Notes: generated from the sequence alone by a model not told the origin. Counted from the first letter of the stretch, positions 51,287-60,086 are shown. The stretch: DNA of 64,000 bases from Herbidospora sakaeratensis (GCF_001570525.1 NZ_BBXC01000008.1:62001-126000); one strand, 5' to 3'. Numbers and translations are program-made.

Positions 51287-52120
51287 TCAGAGATCATTCA
51301 CGGTGTCGCAAAGGATCGTCCAGCCGAACGCGTCGTCGTCGCCGTCTCCGTGCGGCAGCGTGAACCTCGTCGCCTCGACGGCGACGTCGTTAAGCCGCCA
51401 GCGCAGCCGGTAGAGGTCGAGCAGCCACGGGAGCGTGCCCTCGGTCTCGCCCAGCAGCCACAGGTCGCGCTCGGGATGGCTGATCAGGGCGGTGTCCCAG
51501 TCGATGAGCCGCCAGCCGTCGCGGGTGCGCATCGTGTTCCCCGGATGGGGCTCGCCGTGGGTGAGCACCATCCGGTCACGCAGCTTCAGGGCGTCGTGGA
51601 CGAGAGAGTCGTACCGCCCGAAGTGGCTTTCAAGCACCTCGGCGCGGCCGGCGAGCAGGTCGGCGGCGCGGGCCCCGAACGGGCCCTCCCCCGGGGTGAA
51701 GGCCGACACCGCGTCGCGACCGGGGATGTGGAACGTGTCAAAGCGGGCCTGACAGAACGGCGATCGGTGCACTTCGCGGACCATGCGGAGAGTCGCGGCG
51801 CGGTGCTCGGGCGAGCTGAACTCCCCCCATTCGAAGCTCTCTCCGGTGATGTACGGGTAGAGCTGGAGCGTCCACCGCCCGACGGTCACCAGAGGAGCGG
51901 CGGGCGCGACCCCGACGGAGGGCGGAACCGCGCCGAGGGCCGCCGCCAGCGCGTCGCGGGGCTTGTCGTCGGCGGTCACGAACCACTCGTCGCCGATCTT
52001 CCAGTGGTGGCTGCCGAAGCCCAGGGGCAGGTATTCGAGCTCGAGAATGTGCAGGTTCCATGACTCCCGGATCACAGTCCGGAGAAGATCGGCTGGGAGT
52101 TCCCGGGGAGGCGTGAGCAT
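51287..52120 (-). CDS. Aminoglycoside-phosphotransferase-family protein
   Basis: A 277-residue protein kinase-like fold enzyme. The catalytic loop reads VLTHGEPHPGNTM (HGExHxxN, with Glu where Asp is usual, as in a known subgroup) and the metal-binding Asp is in WRLIDWDTAL. The N-terminal ATP-lobe is short (WNLHILELEYLPLGFGSHHW). Relatives phosphorylate spectinomycin/streptomycin-like compounds or metabolites; resistance is possible but unproven. The stop codon lies 2 nt from the right end of the tnpB element, so the last residues (ILCDTVNDL) may have been replaced by the insertion. Confidence 0.83.
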   Translation of the reverse strand: MLTPPRELPADLLRTVIRESWNLHILELEYLPLGFGSHHWKIGDEWFVTADDKPRDALAAALGAVPPSVGVAPAAPLVTVGRWTLQLYPYITGESFEWGEFSSPEHRAATLRMVREVHRSPFCQARFDTFHIPGRDAVSAFTPGEGPFGARAADLLAGRAEVLESHFGRYDSLVHDALKLRDRMVLTHGEPHPGNTMRTRDGWRLIDWDTALISHPERDLWLLGETEGTLPWLLDLYRLRWRLNDVAVEATRFTLPHGDGDDDAFGWTILCDTVNDL

Positions 52121-52182
52121 GACACGAGTACTAACAGAGTGACGGTTGATCCACCAAACGCGCTTATATAACGTGACATTTT

Positions 52183-54282
52183 ATGAAACGCCCCCTCAGG
52201 CTGCTGGTCGCGGCAGCGCTGCTCGCACCCCTCGCCTTAGCGAACGCCACCCAAGCGTTCGCCGCAGAACCCCTCCCCGACACGGAGACCCCGTGGCGGT
52301 ACGACCACTGGCCCCAGACCCAGCCGTGGCAGCAGGACGAGCCCGCCGCCGCGCTGCGCACGCTCGGCGGCCACTCGGACATGCCGAAGCCGATCGACCC
52401 GCAGAACTGGGAGAACCCCGACCACATGACGTGGTCGGACTACAAGAAGCCGCCGGGCACGTCGTGGAACGACCCGGACGTCAAGGGCAGCGACCGCACC
52501 TTCAAGGGCGCCCTGGTCCTGCTCGACTACCCGAACCAGCCGTTCGTCGTGACGCAGCCGCAGGGCTCGACGGTGTTCAAGAACCCGTCGGCGCAGGCCC
52601 ACGACATCCCGCGTGACCAGGTCGCCAAGTTCTACCAGGACTTCCTGAACACCCCGAACGACCTGAACAAGGGCCACACCATCCACGAGTACTGGATGGA
52701 GGACTCGGGCGGCCGCATCGGCGTCGAGCTCACCGGCTTCGGCCCCTACGAGATGCCGGGCAAGGACCACGAGTACGCGCTGGAGTACCAGCGCAACGCG
52801 TGCCCGGCCGGCGACACCTGCAACAAGAACCTGCGCACCGACGGCAACACGGCGTGGCTCAACAGCGTCGGCCAGGAGGTCGCCGACCAGTTCGACTTCG
52901 TCTTCTACCTGAGCGCCGGTCAGGACGAGTCGTCGACCTGGCAGGAGTTCGGGATGATGAAGTTCCCGACCAAGGAGGACGTGACCGACGAGTTCGGTCC
53001 CGACGACCCCGCCCTGCCCAACTGGTCGGCCACCCGCTACGTCGACTGGACCTCCTGGCAGGCCGGCTCGACCTTCTGGCCGAACGCCCGCTTCGGCGTC
53101 GACTCGGTCCAGGCCGAGAGCTCGGGCATGGGCGTCTACGCCCACGAGCTGTCGCACATCTTCGGCATCGCCGACAACTACAACAACCCCTATGGGGTGC
53201 CGGTACGCCGGGCGTACACCGGCATCTGGGAGATGCTCAGCCGGGGCAGCTTCAACGGCCCGGGCGGCCCGCACAGCCGCTGGCTGATCCCGCCGACCGG
53301 CGGCGGCTCGATGGGCGCCCAGCACATGCTGCGCAACAAGATCAAGCTGAACATGGTCGACGAGCAGAACGTGCTGCGCCTCAACCGCGACCAGCTCGAC
53401 GAGTCGGGCCTCGTCGTCGCCGACGTGACCGCGCGCGCCGTCCAGCCCGGCGCCAAGGGCCTGTCGGGCGTCAACGTCGCCTTCCAGAGCGGCGACAAGT
53501 CGCCCGCCTGCCAGTGGCAGACCGACCCGCTGTGCGACGGCGGCAACTACAACAACTACACGGTCGAGGTCGTCGACCGTATGGGCGCCGACTCGTTCAC
53601 GCCCGACTCGGGCGTCCTGATCGCCAAGACCAAGGACCAGGACTCCGCGCCGTTCGAGTGGGTCGTCGACGCCAACCCGCAGGACATCGGCATGACCGAC
53701 TACGTCCTGCCCGACGGCACCGCCGTCCCGATCACGATCGGCGACTACCGCCAGCTGTCGGACGCCCTGTTCAAGGCCGGCGCCGACTCGGGCTCGGAGT
53801 ACGAGTTCAAGGACGAGGCCAACAGGCTGCACTTCTACGTCCTGGACCTCAAGCGCGCCAAGGACGGCACGCTGTCGTACAAGGTGGCCGTGCGCTCCCT
53901 CGACGGCTCGGGCCCGCAGAAGCGCGGCGTGCGCGTGCTGCCCGCCGCCGGCATCACCCTGGGCGACGGCATGGCGACCTGCAAGTTCCCGCTGACCAAC
54001 ACCGGCAAGTCCGCGACCTCCACCGCGGCCCACCCGGAGGACGTGTCGGCGTACGCGAAGAGCGACGTGTACCGCCTGTCGACGACGGTGAACGGCAAGG
54101 GCTGGTCGGTCAACGTGCCGAACTTCCTGACCTCGGCCGAGTTCGGCAAGACGGTGACGGTGCCGGTCCACGCGATCAGGGCCAAGGGCGGCAGCCTGCT
54201 GGCGACGATCAAGCTGACGGCGACGTCGGAGAGCGACCCGACGAAGAAGGCCACGGCCACCTGCCTGGCCATCGGCCGGTAA
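52183..54282 (+). CDS. Secreted M6-family (immune inhibitor A-like) metalloprotease
   Basis: A 699-residue secreted zinc protease. The signal peptide is residues 1-28 (basic KRPLR, hydrophobic core, cleavage after AFA). The zinc site is H321-E322-L-S-H325 in YAHELSHIFGIADN. The C-terminal ~150 residues form a beta-rich domain (VYRLSTTVNGKGWSVNVPNF). There is no Shine-Dalgarno. A TATAAC -10 element (52167-52172) ends 10 nt before the ATG with TTGATC further upstream, so the mRNA is probably leaderless or nearly so. Codon 19 is TTA (52237-52239). A strong terminator follows. Confidence 0.88.
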   Translation: MKRPLRLLVAAALLAPLALANATQAFAAEPLPDTETPWRYDHWPQTQPWQQDEPAAALRTLGGHSDMPKPIDPQNWENPDHMTWSDYKKPPGTSWNDPDVKGSDRTFKGALVLLDYPNQPFVVTQPQGSTVFKNPSAQAHDIPRDQVAKFYQDFLNTPNDLNKGHTIHEYWMEDSGGRIGVELTGFGPYEMPGKDHEYALEYQRNACPAGDTCNKNLRTDGNTAWLNSVGQEVADQFDFVFYLSAGQDESSTWQEFGMMKFPTKEDVTDEFGPDDPALPNWSATRYVDWTSWQAGSTFWPNARFGVDSVQAESSGMGVYAHELSHIFGIADNYNNPYGVPVRRAYTGIWEMLSRGSFNGPGGPHSRWLIPPTGGGSMGAQHMLRNKIKLNMVDEQNVLRLNRDQLDESGLVVADVTARAVQPGAKGLSGVNVAFQSGDKSPACQWQTDPLCDGGNYNNYTVEVVDRMGADSFTPDSGVLIAKTKDQDSAPFEWVVDANPQDIGMTDYVLPDGTAVPITIGDYRQLSDALFKAGADSGSEYEFKDEANRLHFYVLDLKRAKDGTLSYKVAVRSLDGSGPQKRGVRVLPAAGITLGDGMATCKFPLTNTGKSATSTAAHPEDVSAYAKSDVYRLSTTVNGKGWSVNVPNFLTSAEFGKTVTVPVHAIRAKGGSLLATIKLTATSESDPTKKATATCLAIGR

Positions 54283-54304
54283 TGACCAGCTGAACCCGAG
54301 AACC

Positions 54305-54341
54305 GGGCGGCCCCTCTCCCCAGGGGCCGCCCTTTCGTTTT
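54305..54341 (+). terminator. Strong intrinsic terminator after the M6 protease
   Basis: An 11-bp perfect stem (54305-54315 with 54322-54332, GGGCGGCCCCT/AGGGGCCGCCC) with loop CTCCCC is followed by TTTCGTTTT. It is a textbook rho-independent terminator 22 nt beyond the stop codon. Confidence 0.93.
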
Positions 54342-54452
54342 GCCCGACGCGCGCACGGCCCGGCCCGGTGAATCATTACGAACGCGCAGCGAGGGTCGCA
54401 CTCCGAACGAGCAGAGGGAGAAGATGGCGCTACGGCCAAGGGGAGGTGAACC

Positions 54453-54731
54453 GTGCGGGTGAGCGGCGTTGTTCTGGCTCTGTTCTTCGGGATCTTTCTG
54501 GCCCTGCATTGGTCCGGTTCCGAATTCGAGCACGCCGATGTCACCGCCGCACCGGCATCGACCGTTCTCCCCACAGTGACACTGACCGTCATGGCGACCC
54601 CGCTGCCCGCGACCGCCATTCGCGAAAGCCCGGAAATGCCACCGACGGACGCCGCAACGTTGATGATCTGTTCCGCGGCGGCGACGCTGGCCTGCGTCAC
54701 GGGGTTGCTGATGCGCCGGCGGGCCGCGTGA
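54453..54731 (+). CDS. Small two-helix membrane protein, first gene of an unrecognised operon
   Basis: A 92-residue protein from GTG 54453 with GGGAGGTGAACC upstream. An N-terminal helix (VSGVVLALFFGIFLALHW) and a C-terminal one (LMICSAAATLACVTGLLM ending RRRAA) flank a Thr/Pro-rich stretch of about 45 residues, presumably outside the membrane. No family is recognised. It overlaps the next gene as GTGA, so the products are likely made together. Confidence 0.65.
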   Translation: MRVSGVVLALFFGIFLALHWSGSEFEHADVTAAPASTVLPTVTLTVMATPLPATAIRESPEMPPTDAATLMICSAAATLACVTGLLMRRRAA

Positions 54732-55771
54732 TCAGCCTCGTCGTGGCCATAACGTGTCTGGTCGTGTCGGTCGTCGCGGTGCTTCTCGCGCGTCGCTTCC
54801 AGCACCACATCGACCAAATCGACCGGCGGCACACGGCCGTCCACGATCGGATCGACGACGTCGACGCCCGCCTGGAAAACGCCATCAGGTTCGCCGACGA
54901 ACGGGCGGAACGCCAGGAAAGAGCGGCCGGGCAACGGTCCGAATTGATTCAGGAGAAACTGCGGAGCCACGCGCGTGCGCTGGAGAAAGACCTGAAAGAG
55001 ATGGTCGCCGTGGAACTGGAGAAAGAGCTGGCAAGGGTGAACCAGCAGTCGACGCTTGCTGCGATCAAGGGAGAGCCCGCACCGCCCGTCCCGCTGACGG
55101 TGACCGCCGAGGTCCACAGCCCCCAGAACCTCGACGAGGGAAGGAACCGGGAACACCGGGAATCCACGCTGCGGCAGATTCTCGCGGGCGTCATGGCGAT
55201 CGGCGCCGACAAGGTTATTCCCATCGGCGAGTCCTCTGGATCCTGGCACGTCCACTACCTGGTCGAGTTTCCGCTCGGCGTGACGTTCGAGAGAGTGCGC
55301 AGCGACCTCACTCAGGCGGTCTCGGGCGCCAGCGCGGATATGGCGGTCGAGAATCCCGAGAGCCAATGGACCGAACTGTTCAAGCAAGCCGCCCTCTCTC
55401 AGGCGACCTTCGCCCTCGGCCCTCTCATCGCGGCGGCCGACGAATCGGTCAGAGTCGCCGTCGCGACTGCCGATGAGTTCGCCGACCTCAGCCGCTCCGG
55501 CGCATCCGGTAGCGCTGACAGACTCAGGTCATGGCTGGACGACATCGAGGAGTCGAGAATCATCGACCTGGACTTCGGATTGTTCGACGTTCCGATCACC
55601 CGGGATCCCGTGGATCTCGACCCAAGAACCCTTTTCGACATCATCGATCGACCTTACCCAGACATCACCCGCGAGCCTGGAACACCCCCCGAACCCGAAA
55701 TCATCCGCAGGCCCGAAATCGATGACCCTTGGGACAGAGGCCCAGACGGAAGAGGCCCGTTCGATTTCTGA
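54728..55771 (+). CDS. Membrane-anchored coiled-coil protein, second gene of the unrecognised operon
   Basis: A 347-residue protein from GTG 54728. One N-terminal helix (VISLVVAITCLVVSVVAVLLA) anchors a long charged coiled coil (about residues 25-110: HHIDQIDRRH..., ERAERQERAAGQRSELIQEK). A folded region with GVMAIGADKVIPIGESSGSWHVHY comes next. The tail is acidic, Pro-rich and probably disordered (about 290-347, DLDPRTLFDIIDRPYPDI...). No family is recognised. Composition is less GC-biased than the flanking genes. Confidence 0.65.
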   Translation: MISLVVAITCLVVSVVAVLLARRFQHHIDQIDRRHTAVHDRIDDVDARLENAIRFADERAERQERAAGQRSELIQEKLRSHARALEKDLKEMVAVELEKELARVNQQSTLAAIKGEPAPPVPLTVTAEVHSPQNLDEGRNREHRESTLRQILAGVMAIGADKVIPIGESSGSWHVHYLVEFPLGVTFERVRSDLTQAVSGASADMAVENPESQWTELFKQAALSQATFALGPLIAAADESVRVAVATADEFADLSRSGASGSADRLRSWLDDIEESRIIDLDFGLFDVPITRDPVDLDPRTLFDIIDRPYPDITREPGTPPEPEIIRRPEIDDPWDRGPDGRGPFDF

Positions 55772-55807
55772 CGCCGGGAACTCTGCCGGCACGAATGGAG
55801 AAGACAG

Positions 55808-56329
55808 GTGTTGGCGCAGATCGGCACCATGGTCGCGTCGATTGTGGCCGCGATCGCCGCAATGAGCGTGGCCTATCTGTCCCGGCGGCAGATCCGCGTC
55901 GAAGCCGAACTCGCCCACGAGCGGAACAGGCAACTACAAGACAGCCAGGACGAGAAGGAACGGCGCCGGGAACTGCATGCCGCACGAATGCTCGCCTACA
56001 CGAAGCTCCTCGCCGACATCCGCGCCGCGTCCGACTCGTTGAATCGTCACCTCGATGAGGATTCCGCCGATTCCTGGCGCGATTTCCACGGTCACCTCAA
56101 CCGCCTGTCCCTGAGCCGCGAGGAGATGTTCCTCGTCGCCGGCCGAGATTCGGCCGAGGCGGCCACGTCCATCGTCGAGATCATCGTCGCGGCGGCGCTG
56201 CGCTCGGCCGAGAAGGCGGAGTGGCAGGCGCGGCTCAACGAAACGCTGGAGAAGCTGCTGACGTTGATGCGCACGGATCTGCATGTCAACTCTCACGAGA
56301 TCGTGCTGGTGGATCCGAAAAGCCGTTAG
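55808..56329 (+). CDS. Membrane-anchored coiled-coil protein, third gene of the unrecognised operon
   Basis: A 173-residue protein from GTG 55808. An N-terminal helix (MVASIVAAIAAMSVAYL) is followed by a coiled coil (RRQIRVEAELAHERNRQL...KERRRELHAARM) and a helical C-terminal half. This one-helix-plus-coil topology resembles the second gene, which ends 36 nt upstream. Its stop overlaps, tail to tail, that of the XRE regulator. Function unknown; small phage-defence or stress operons can look like this, but nothing in the sequence proves it. Confidence 0.65.
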   Translation: MLAQIGTMVASIVAAIAAMSVAYLSRRQIRVEAELAHERNRQLQDSQDEKERRRELHAARMLAYTKLLADIRAASDSLNRHLDEDSADSWRDFHGHLNRLSLSREEMFLVAGRDSAEAATSIVEIIVAAALRSAEKAEWQARLNETLEKLLTLMRTDLHVNSHEIVLVDPKSR

Positions 56330-57165
56330 TGGTCGTGGTCGAGGCCCGGTTTGTGTTCGACCAGCCATTCCAGGTTCGTCCGGCTCTCCGGGTCGGCCGG
56401 CGTGTAGACCACGATCCGTGACTCCGCCGGCGCTCCCAGGGCCAGGCTGGTGCTGATCAGGTTCAGCGTGCCCACGGCCGGGTGTTTCATGATCTTCGTT
56501 CGGGTCCATGAGCGGGCCACGTCGTGGGCCGCCCACATCTGGGCGAACTCGGCGCTCTCCAGGGTCAGCCGGTCGATGAAGGTCGTCCACGCCGGTTCGC
56601 CCAGGTGCCGTCCATACGCCGCGCGGAAGGTGGCCACCATCTGCGGCAGTTCCTCCTCGCGGTTCATGATCACCGCGCAGCAGCCGGGGCCGTTCAGCAT
56701 CTGCCACAACGCGTTGCGCTCGCACCGTGGCACCGTGACCAGGCGGCAGAACAGCGCCGCGTAGGCGTCGTTCCAGGCCAGCAGGTCGTACCGGGCGTTG
56801 TAGACGGAGGCCGGGAGCGGGGCGAGGCCGTCGAGGATGTCGCGGACGGCGGGGTCGAGGTCGGCTCCGTCGGGGTCGCCGGCGGCTCCTCCGGGGACGT
56901 CGGCCAGGCGGTAGAGGTGTTCGCGTTCGGTCGCGTCGAGGTGGAGGGTGCGGGCCACCGCGTCGAGGACCTGGCCCGAGACGTTGATGGGGCGGCCCTG
57001 TTCGAGCCACGTGTACCAGGTCACGCCCACTCCGGCCAGCTGGGCGACCTCTTCGCGGCGCAGGCCGGGGGTGCGGCGGCGGGTGCCGGGCGGGAGGCCG
57101 GCGTCGGCGGGGGAGATGCGGGCGCGGCGGTTCTTCAGGAAGGCGGCGAGTTCGTGGCGGACCAT
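56326..57165 (-). CDS. XRE-family regulator with MmyB-like ligand-binding domain
   Basis: A 279-residue regulator. The N-terminal helix-turn-helix (LAAFLKNRRARISP to GLRREEVAQLAGVGVTWYTW LEQGR) is followed by an MmyB-like domain (LPASVYNARYDLLAWNDAYAALF to the end). ATG 57165 gives the family's usual MVRHELAAFLK start; longer upstream readings are not needed. It is divergent from an MFS exporter with 71 bp between starts. That arrangement usually means the regulator represses the pump until it binds a ligand, likely a fatty acid-like or drug molecule. Confidence 0.88.
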   Translation of the reverse strand: MVRHELAAFLKNRRARISPADAGLPPGTRRRTPGLRREEVAQLAGVGVTWYTWLEQGRPINVSGQVLDAVARTLHLDATEREHLYRLADVPGGAAGDPDGADLDPAVRDILDGLAPLPASVYNARYDLLAWNDAYAALFCRLVTVPRCERNALWQMLNGPGCCAVIMNREEELPQMVATFRAAYGRHLGEPAWTTFIDRLTLESAEFAQMWAAHDVARSWTRTKIMKHPAVGTLNLISTSLALGAPAESRIVVYTPADPESRTNLEWLVEHKPGLDHDH

Positions 57166-57184
57166 AGGTGGTAGCCCCAATACC

Positions 57185-57216
57185 AGGATAAGCAGGCTCT
57201 TAGTAACTGGATAAGC
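57185..57216. promoter_or_regulatory. Direct repeat between the XRE regulator and the MFS exporter
   Basis: GGATAAGC occurs twice in the 71-bp divergent gap (within 57185-57193 and 57208-57216), 23 bp apart centre to centre, or about two helical turns. It is a candidate operator for the XRE regulator, seen by eye only. On the other strand the two TTATCC copies are 17 nt apart, so a promoter overlap is possible. Confidence 0.4.
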
Positions 57217-57236
57217 GCAACGCCACCATACAGGGC

Positions 57237-58556
57237 ATGTCCCTCCTCGAAACCCGGCCACGGCCCCTGCTCGGGCTCATCCTGACCGGTCAGTTCATGG
57301 CGATCCTCGACGTGTCGATCGTCAACGTCGCCGCCCCCACCATCCAGTCGGACCTCGCCGCCTCCGGAGCGGAGCTCCAGCTGATCGTGGCGGGGTACAC
57401 GATCAGCTACGCGATGCTGCTGATCACCGGGGCCCGGCTCGGCGGGCGGTCCGGATATCGCCGGTGGTTCCTCGCCGGGCTCGCCGTGTTCACCGTGGCG
57501 TCGTTGCTGTGCGGGCTCGCGCCCGGGGCTGCCGCGCTCGTCGTCTTCCGGCTGCTTCAGGGCGCGGGAGCCGCCCTGATGGTGCCGCAGGTGCTCAGTC
57601 TCATCCAGGTCGGCGTTCCGCAGGCGGGCCGGGCGCGGGCGCTGGGGATCTACGCCGCCGTCATCTCGCTCGCGGCGGTCGCCGGGCAGATCCTCGGCGG
57701 GCTGCTCGTCACGCTCGACCTGTTCGGCAGCTCGTGGCGGCCGATCTTCCTGGTCAACGTGCCCATCGGGCTGGTGCTGCTCTGGCTCGGCGCCCGGAAC
57801 CTGCCCGCCGACGAACCCCAGCCGGGCCGGGGGCTCGACGTGCCGGGGCTGCTCGCCCTGTCACTGGCGACGAGCCTGGTCGTGGTGCCGCTCGTGCTGG
57901 AGCGCAGCTGGGCGGTCATGATCGCGGGGGCGGTCGTCTTCGCCGGGTTCGTGGTGATCCAGCGCAGGGCCGCGCATCCGCTCATCCCGAGTCGCCTGCT
58001 CAGGGTGCCCGGGCTCGTGGCGGCGGGGGTCGCGATCTTCGGGGCGATGGCCGTGTACGGCGGCTTCCTGTTCGCCAACGCCCTGCACCTGCAGAACGAC
58101 CTGCACGACTCGCCGCTGCGGGCGGGGCTGACCTTCGTGCCGATGGCGGTGGCGTTCGCGGTGGTGAGCCTCAACTGGAAGCGGATCCCGGCCGGGCTGC
58201 GCCGGCGGCTGATCGTCTCGGCCTTCGTGGTGGTGGCGCTCGGGCTGGTCGCGCTGGCCGGGGTGTTCTCCGGGGGCGGGCACGGGCTGCCGTACCTGCT
58301 GATCGTGCTGGCGGTGATCGGGGCCGGGATGGCGGGGGCGTTCAGCCCGCTCATGACGGTCGCGCTGGCCCGGGTGGCGCCCGCCGACGCGCCGGACGCG
58401 AGCGGGCTGCTCGCGATGATGTTGCAGCTGGGGCAGGTCGTGGGGGTCGCCGCGTTCGGGACGTTGTTCCTGAGCGGCGGGTCGATCTCGGTCACGATGA
58501 CGTGCCTGGCCGCGACCGCGCTCGCGTCCGCCGTCGCGGCCAGGTGGCTTCGGTAG
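57237..58556 (+). CDS. MFS exporter, DHA2-like
   Basis: A 439-residue polytopic transporter with about 13-14 helices. Motif in helix 1 is LTGQFMAILDVSIVNVAAPT, the DHA2 signature; motif A-like GARLGGRSGYRR lies between helices 2 and 3, and RLLQGAGAALMVPQVLSLI is motif C-like. Such pumps export antibiotics or dyes using the proton gradient. It is shorter than the usual ~470-500 residues because of a shortened C-terminus. It is probably controlled by the divergent XRE regulator. Substrate unknown. Confidence 0.88.
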   Translation: MSLLETRPRPLLGLILTGQFMAILDVSIVNVAAPTIQSDLAASGAELQLIVAGYTISYAMLLITGARLGGRSGYRRWFLAGLAVFTVASLLCGLAPGAAALVVFRLLQGAGAALMVPQVLSLIQVGVPQAGRARALGIYAAVISLAAVAGQILGGLLVTLDLFGSSWRPIFLVNVPIGLVLLWLGARNLPADEPQPGRGLDVPGLLALSLATSLVVVPLVLERSWAVMIAGAVVFAGFVVIQRRAAHPLIPSRLLRVPGLVAAGVAIFGAMAVYGGFLFANALHLQNDLHDSPLRAGLTFVPMAVAFAVVSLNWKRIPAGLRRRLIVSAFVVVALGLVALAGVFSGGGHGLPYLLIVLAVIGAGMAGAFSPLMTVALARVAPADAPDASGLLAMMLQLGQVVGVAAFGTLFLSGGSISVTMTCLAATALASAVAARWLR

Positions 58557-58559
58557 CCG

Positions 58560-59126
58560 CTAATAGGCGCACTGCACCACGAGGTCGTCGAGGTCCGACG
58601 TCGCGACCGACCCCGAGCCCGCCGGGTTGACGATGGAGAACCGCACCACGACGTCGGTGCGCCGGGCGGTCCAGCCCGCCGACACCTGCCGGTAGTTGCG
58701 TGTCCCGTCGGGGGTGAGCGCGGCGAACGCGATGTACGTCCACGTGTCCGGGTCGATCACCTCCACGTTCAGCGCGGTGTTCCGGCCGGTCACCGTCGCC
58801 CAGACGCCCAGGCCGCAGCGTGCGCCCGGGTGGGCGGTCACCGGCGTGAGCTGGATCGTCCGCGCGATCCAGCACCACTCGCCCGGATCCAGCGCGGCGA
58901 TGCTGGCGAGTCCGCTTCCGGTACGCGGATTCAACGCCCAGCCGCCCCAGCTGGGGACGCCGCAGACGTTCGGGTCGCTGTTCGTCCACCTCAGGCGGGG
59001 GGCCGGCGGGGACTCGAAGCCCTCCGTGAGCTGCCAGATCCCGGCGGACGCGGGCGCGGCCGGGATCAGCGCGGTCGCGACGGCCGCCGCCACGAGCACG
59101 CGTAACGCTGAGCGCATCGATCTCAT
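58560..59126 (-). CDS. Secreted protein, probable beta-sandwich domain
   Basis: A 188-residue protein with a Sec signal peptide (RSALRVLVAAAVATALIPAAPASA). The mature part starts IWQLTEGFESPPAPRLRW and alternates short strands rich in Trp and Thr, with Cys at VCGVPS, EWCWI, RCGLG and VQCAY. The start and the closing SDLDDLVV resemble jelly-roll carbohydrate-binding-like modules, but no catalytic residue is seen. It converges on the MFS gene with a 3-nt gap. Function unknown. Confidence 0.7.
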   Translation of the reverse strand: MRSMRSALRVLVAAAVATALIPAAPASAGIWQLTEGFESPPAPRLRWTNSDPNVCGVPSWGGWALNPRTGSGLASIAALDPGEWCWIARTIQLTPVTAHPGARCGLGVWATVTGRNTALNVEVIDPDTWTYIAFAALTPDGTRNYRQVSAGWTARRTDVVVRFSIVNPAGSGSVATSDLDDLVVQCAY

Positions 59127-59192
59127 GCCCGCATTGTCGCCACCGCGCCCCGTGCTGTTGACCCTGGACTTTCCGCCCTCCGGCCCCAGGGT

Positions 59193-60086
59193 CTAGAGGC
59201 GGGCCCGCCAGATGTCGAGGGCCATGTAGGGCCGCATGCCCATCGAGGTGTACAGGCCCAGGGCGGGCGTCACGTTGTTGGTGTCGACGTCGAGGATGGT
59301 GCCGACCCGGCCGCGCCGGTAGTCGGCGGCGAAGGCCCGGCTGAGCAGCAGCTTCCCGAGGCCGCGGCCGCGGTGCCCGGGGAGCACCGCCAGGCGCTGG
59401 ACGTAGCCGCAGTTCTCGTCCGGGACGAAGTTGTCGGTCCCCATGAGGGCGGCGGCCGGGCGGCCGTGCACCCGGGCCAGCAGCAGCTGACCCCAGTCGT
59501 TGCTGCTGGACGCCTCGCGCGACTCGTACCACTCGTCGTAGGTGCGCTCGTAGGCGCCGAAGTGCTCGGCGAAGCCGAGTTCCAGCACGCGGTGGACGTC
59601 GCGGAGCACGGGCTCCTTGTCGAAGGCGGCGGCCTCCACGGTCACACCGGGCAGGAACAGCACCTCCGGCTGCTCGGCGTGGTCGACGCGCATGCGGTGG
59701 AAGGTCGTCGCGTAGGTGAAGCCGCGTGACTCGACGGCCCGCCGCTGGGCGGCGTCCTGGGCGTACACCCCGATTTCGGCGGTGACGCCGGTGAAGCGGC
59801 CCAGCACCCGCTCCCACAACGCCTCGGCCGCGCCGGGGGTGCGGGCGCGGACGTCGAGCATGACCTCGTCGGTGCGGCCCTTGCGCATCGCCTGGCCGAA
59901 GCCCGTGAGGCGGCCGTCCTCGAAACAGAGCCAGCCGTCGGTCGCCGGGTCGAAGTCGGGGTCGACGAGCAGGTCGGCGACGTCGTCGAGGGTGGAGTCG
60001 GGACGGCCGACCACGATCGTGTCGAGTTCGGCGATCAGGGCGTGGATCGCCTGGGCGTCCGCCGGTTTGGGCCGCGTGAGTTCCAT
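59193..60086 (-). CDS. Tandem-GNAT acetyltransferase
   Basis: A 297-residue protein with two GNAT modules: an N-terminal degenerate one (about residues 1-130) and a C-terminal one with the acetyl-CoA loop VQRLAVLPGHRGRGLGKLLL. LDVDTNNVTPALGLYTSMGM follows, a common ending of double GNATs such as mycothiol synthase. The substrate is unknown; it does not look like MshD itself. It is divergent from the LacI regulator with 56 bp between starts, and may share regulation. Confidence 0.82.
   Translation of the reverse strand: MELTRPKPADAQAIHALIAELDTIVVGRPDSTLDDVADLLVDPDFDPATDGWLCFEDGRLTGFGQAMRKGRTDEVMLDVRARTPGAAEALWERVLGRFTGVTAEIGVYAQDAAQRRAVESRGFTYATTFHRMRVDHAEQPEVLFLPGVTVEAAAFDKEPVLRDVHRVLELGFAEHFGAYERTYDEWYESREASSSNDWGQLLLARVHGRPAAALMGTDNFVPDENCGYVQRLAVLPGHRGRGLGKLLLSRAFAADYRRGRVGTILDVDTNNVTPALGLYTSMGMRPYMALDIWRARL

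Noticed and set aside
51287-52120. Phosphotransferase as a clear antibiotic-resistance gene
   Set aside because: The HGExHxxN subgroup is widespread with unknown substrates, and the gene is not linked to the biosynthetic cluster.
52237-54171. Long reverse frame opposite the M6 protease
   Set aside because: Val/Arg/Asp-rich shadow; the forward frame has a signal peptide and an HExxH site.
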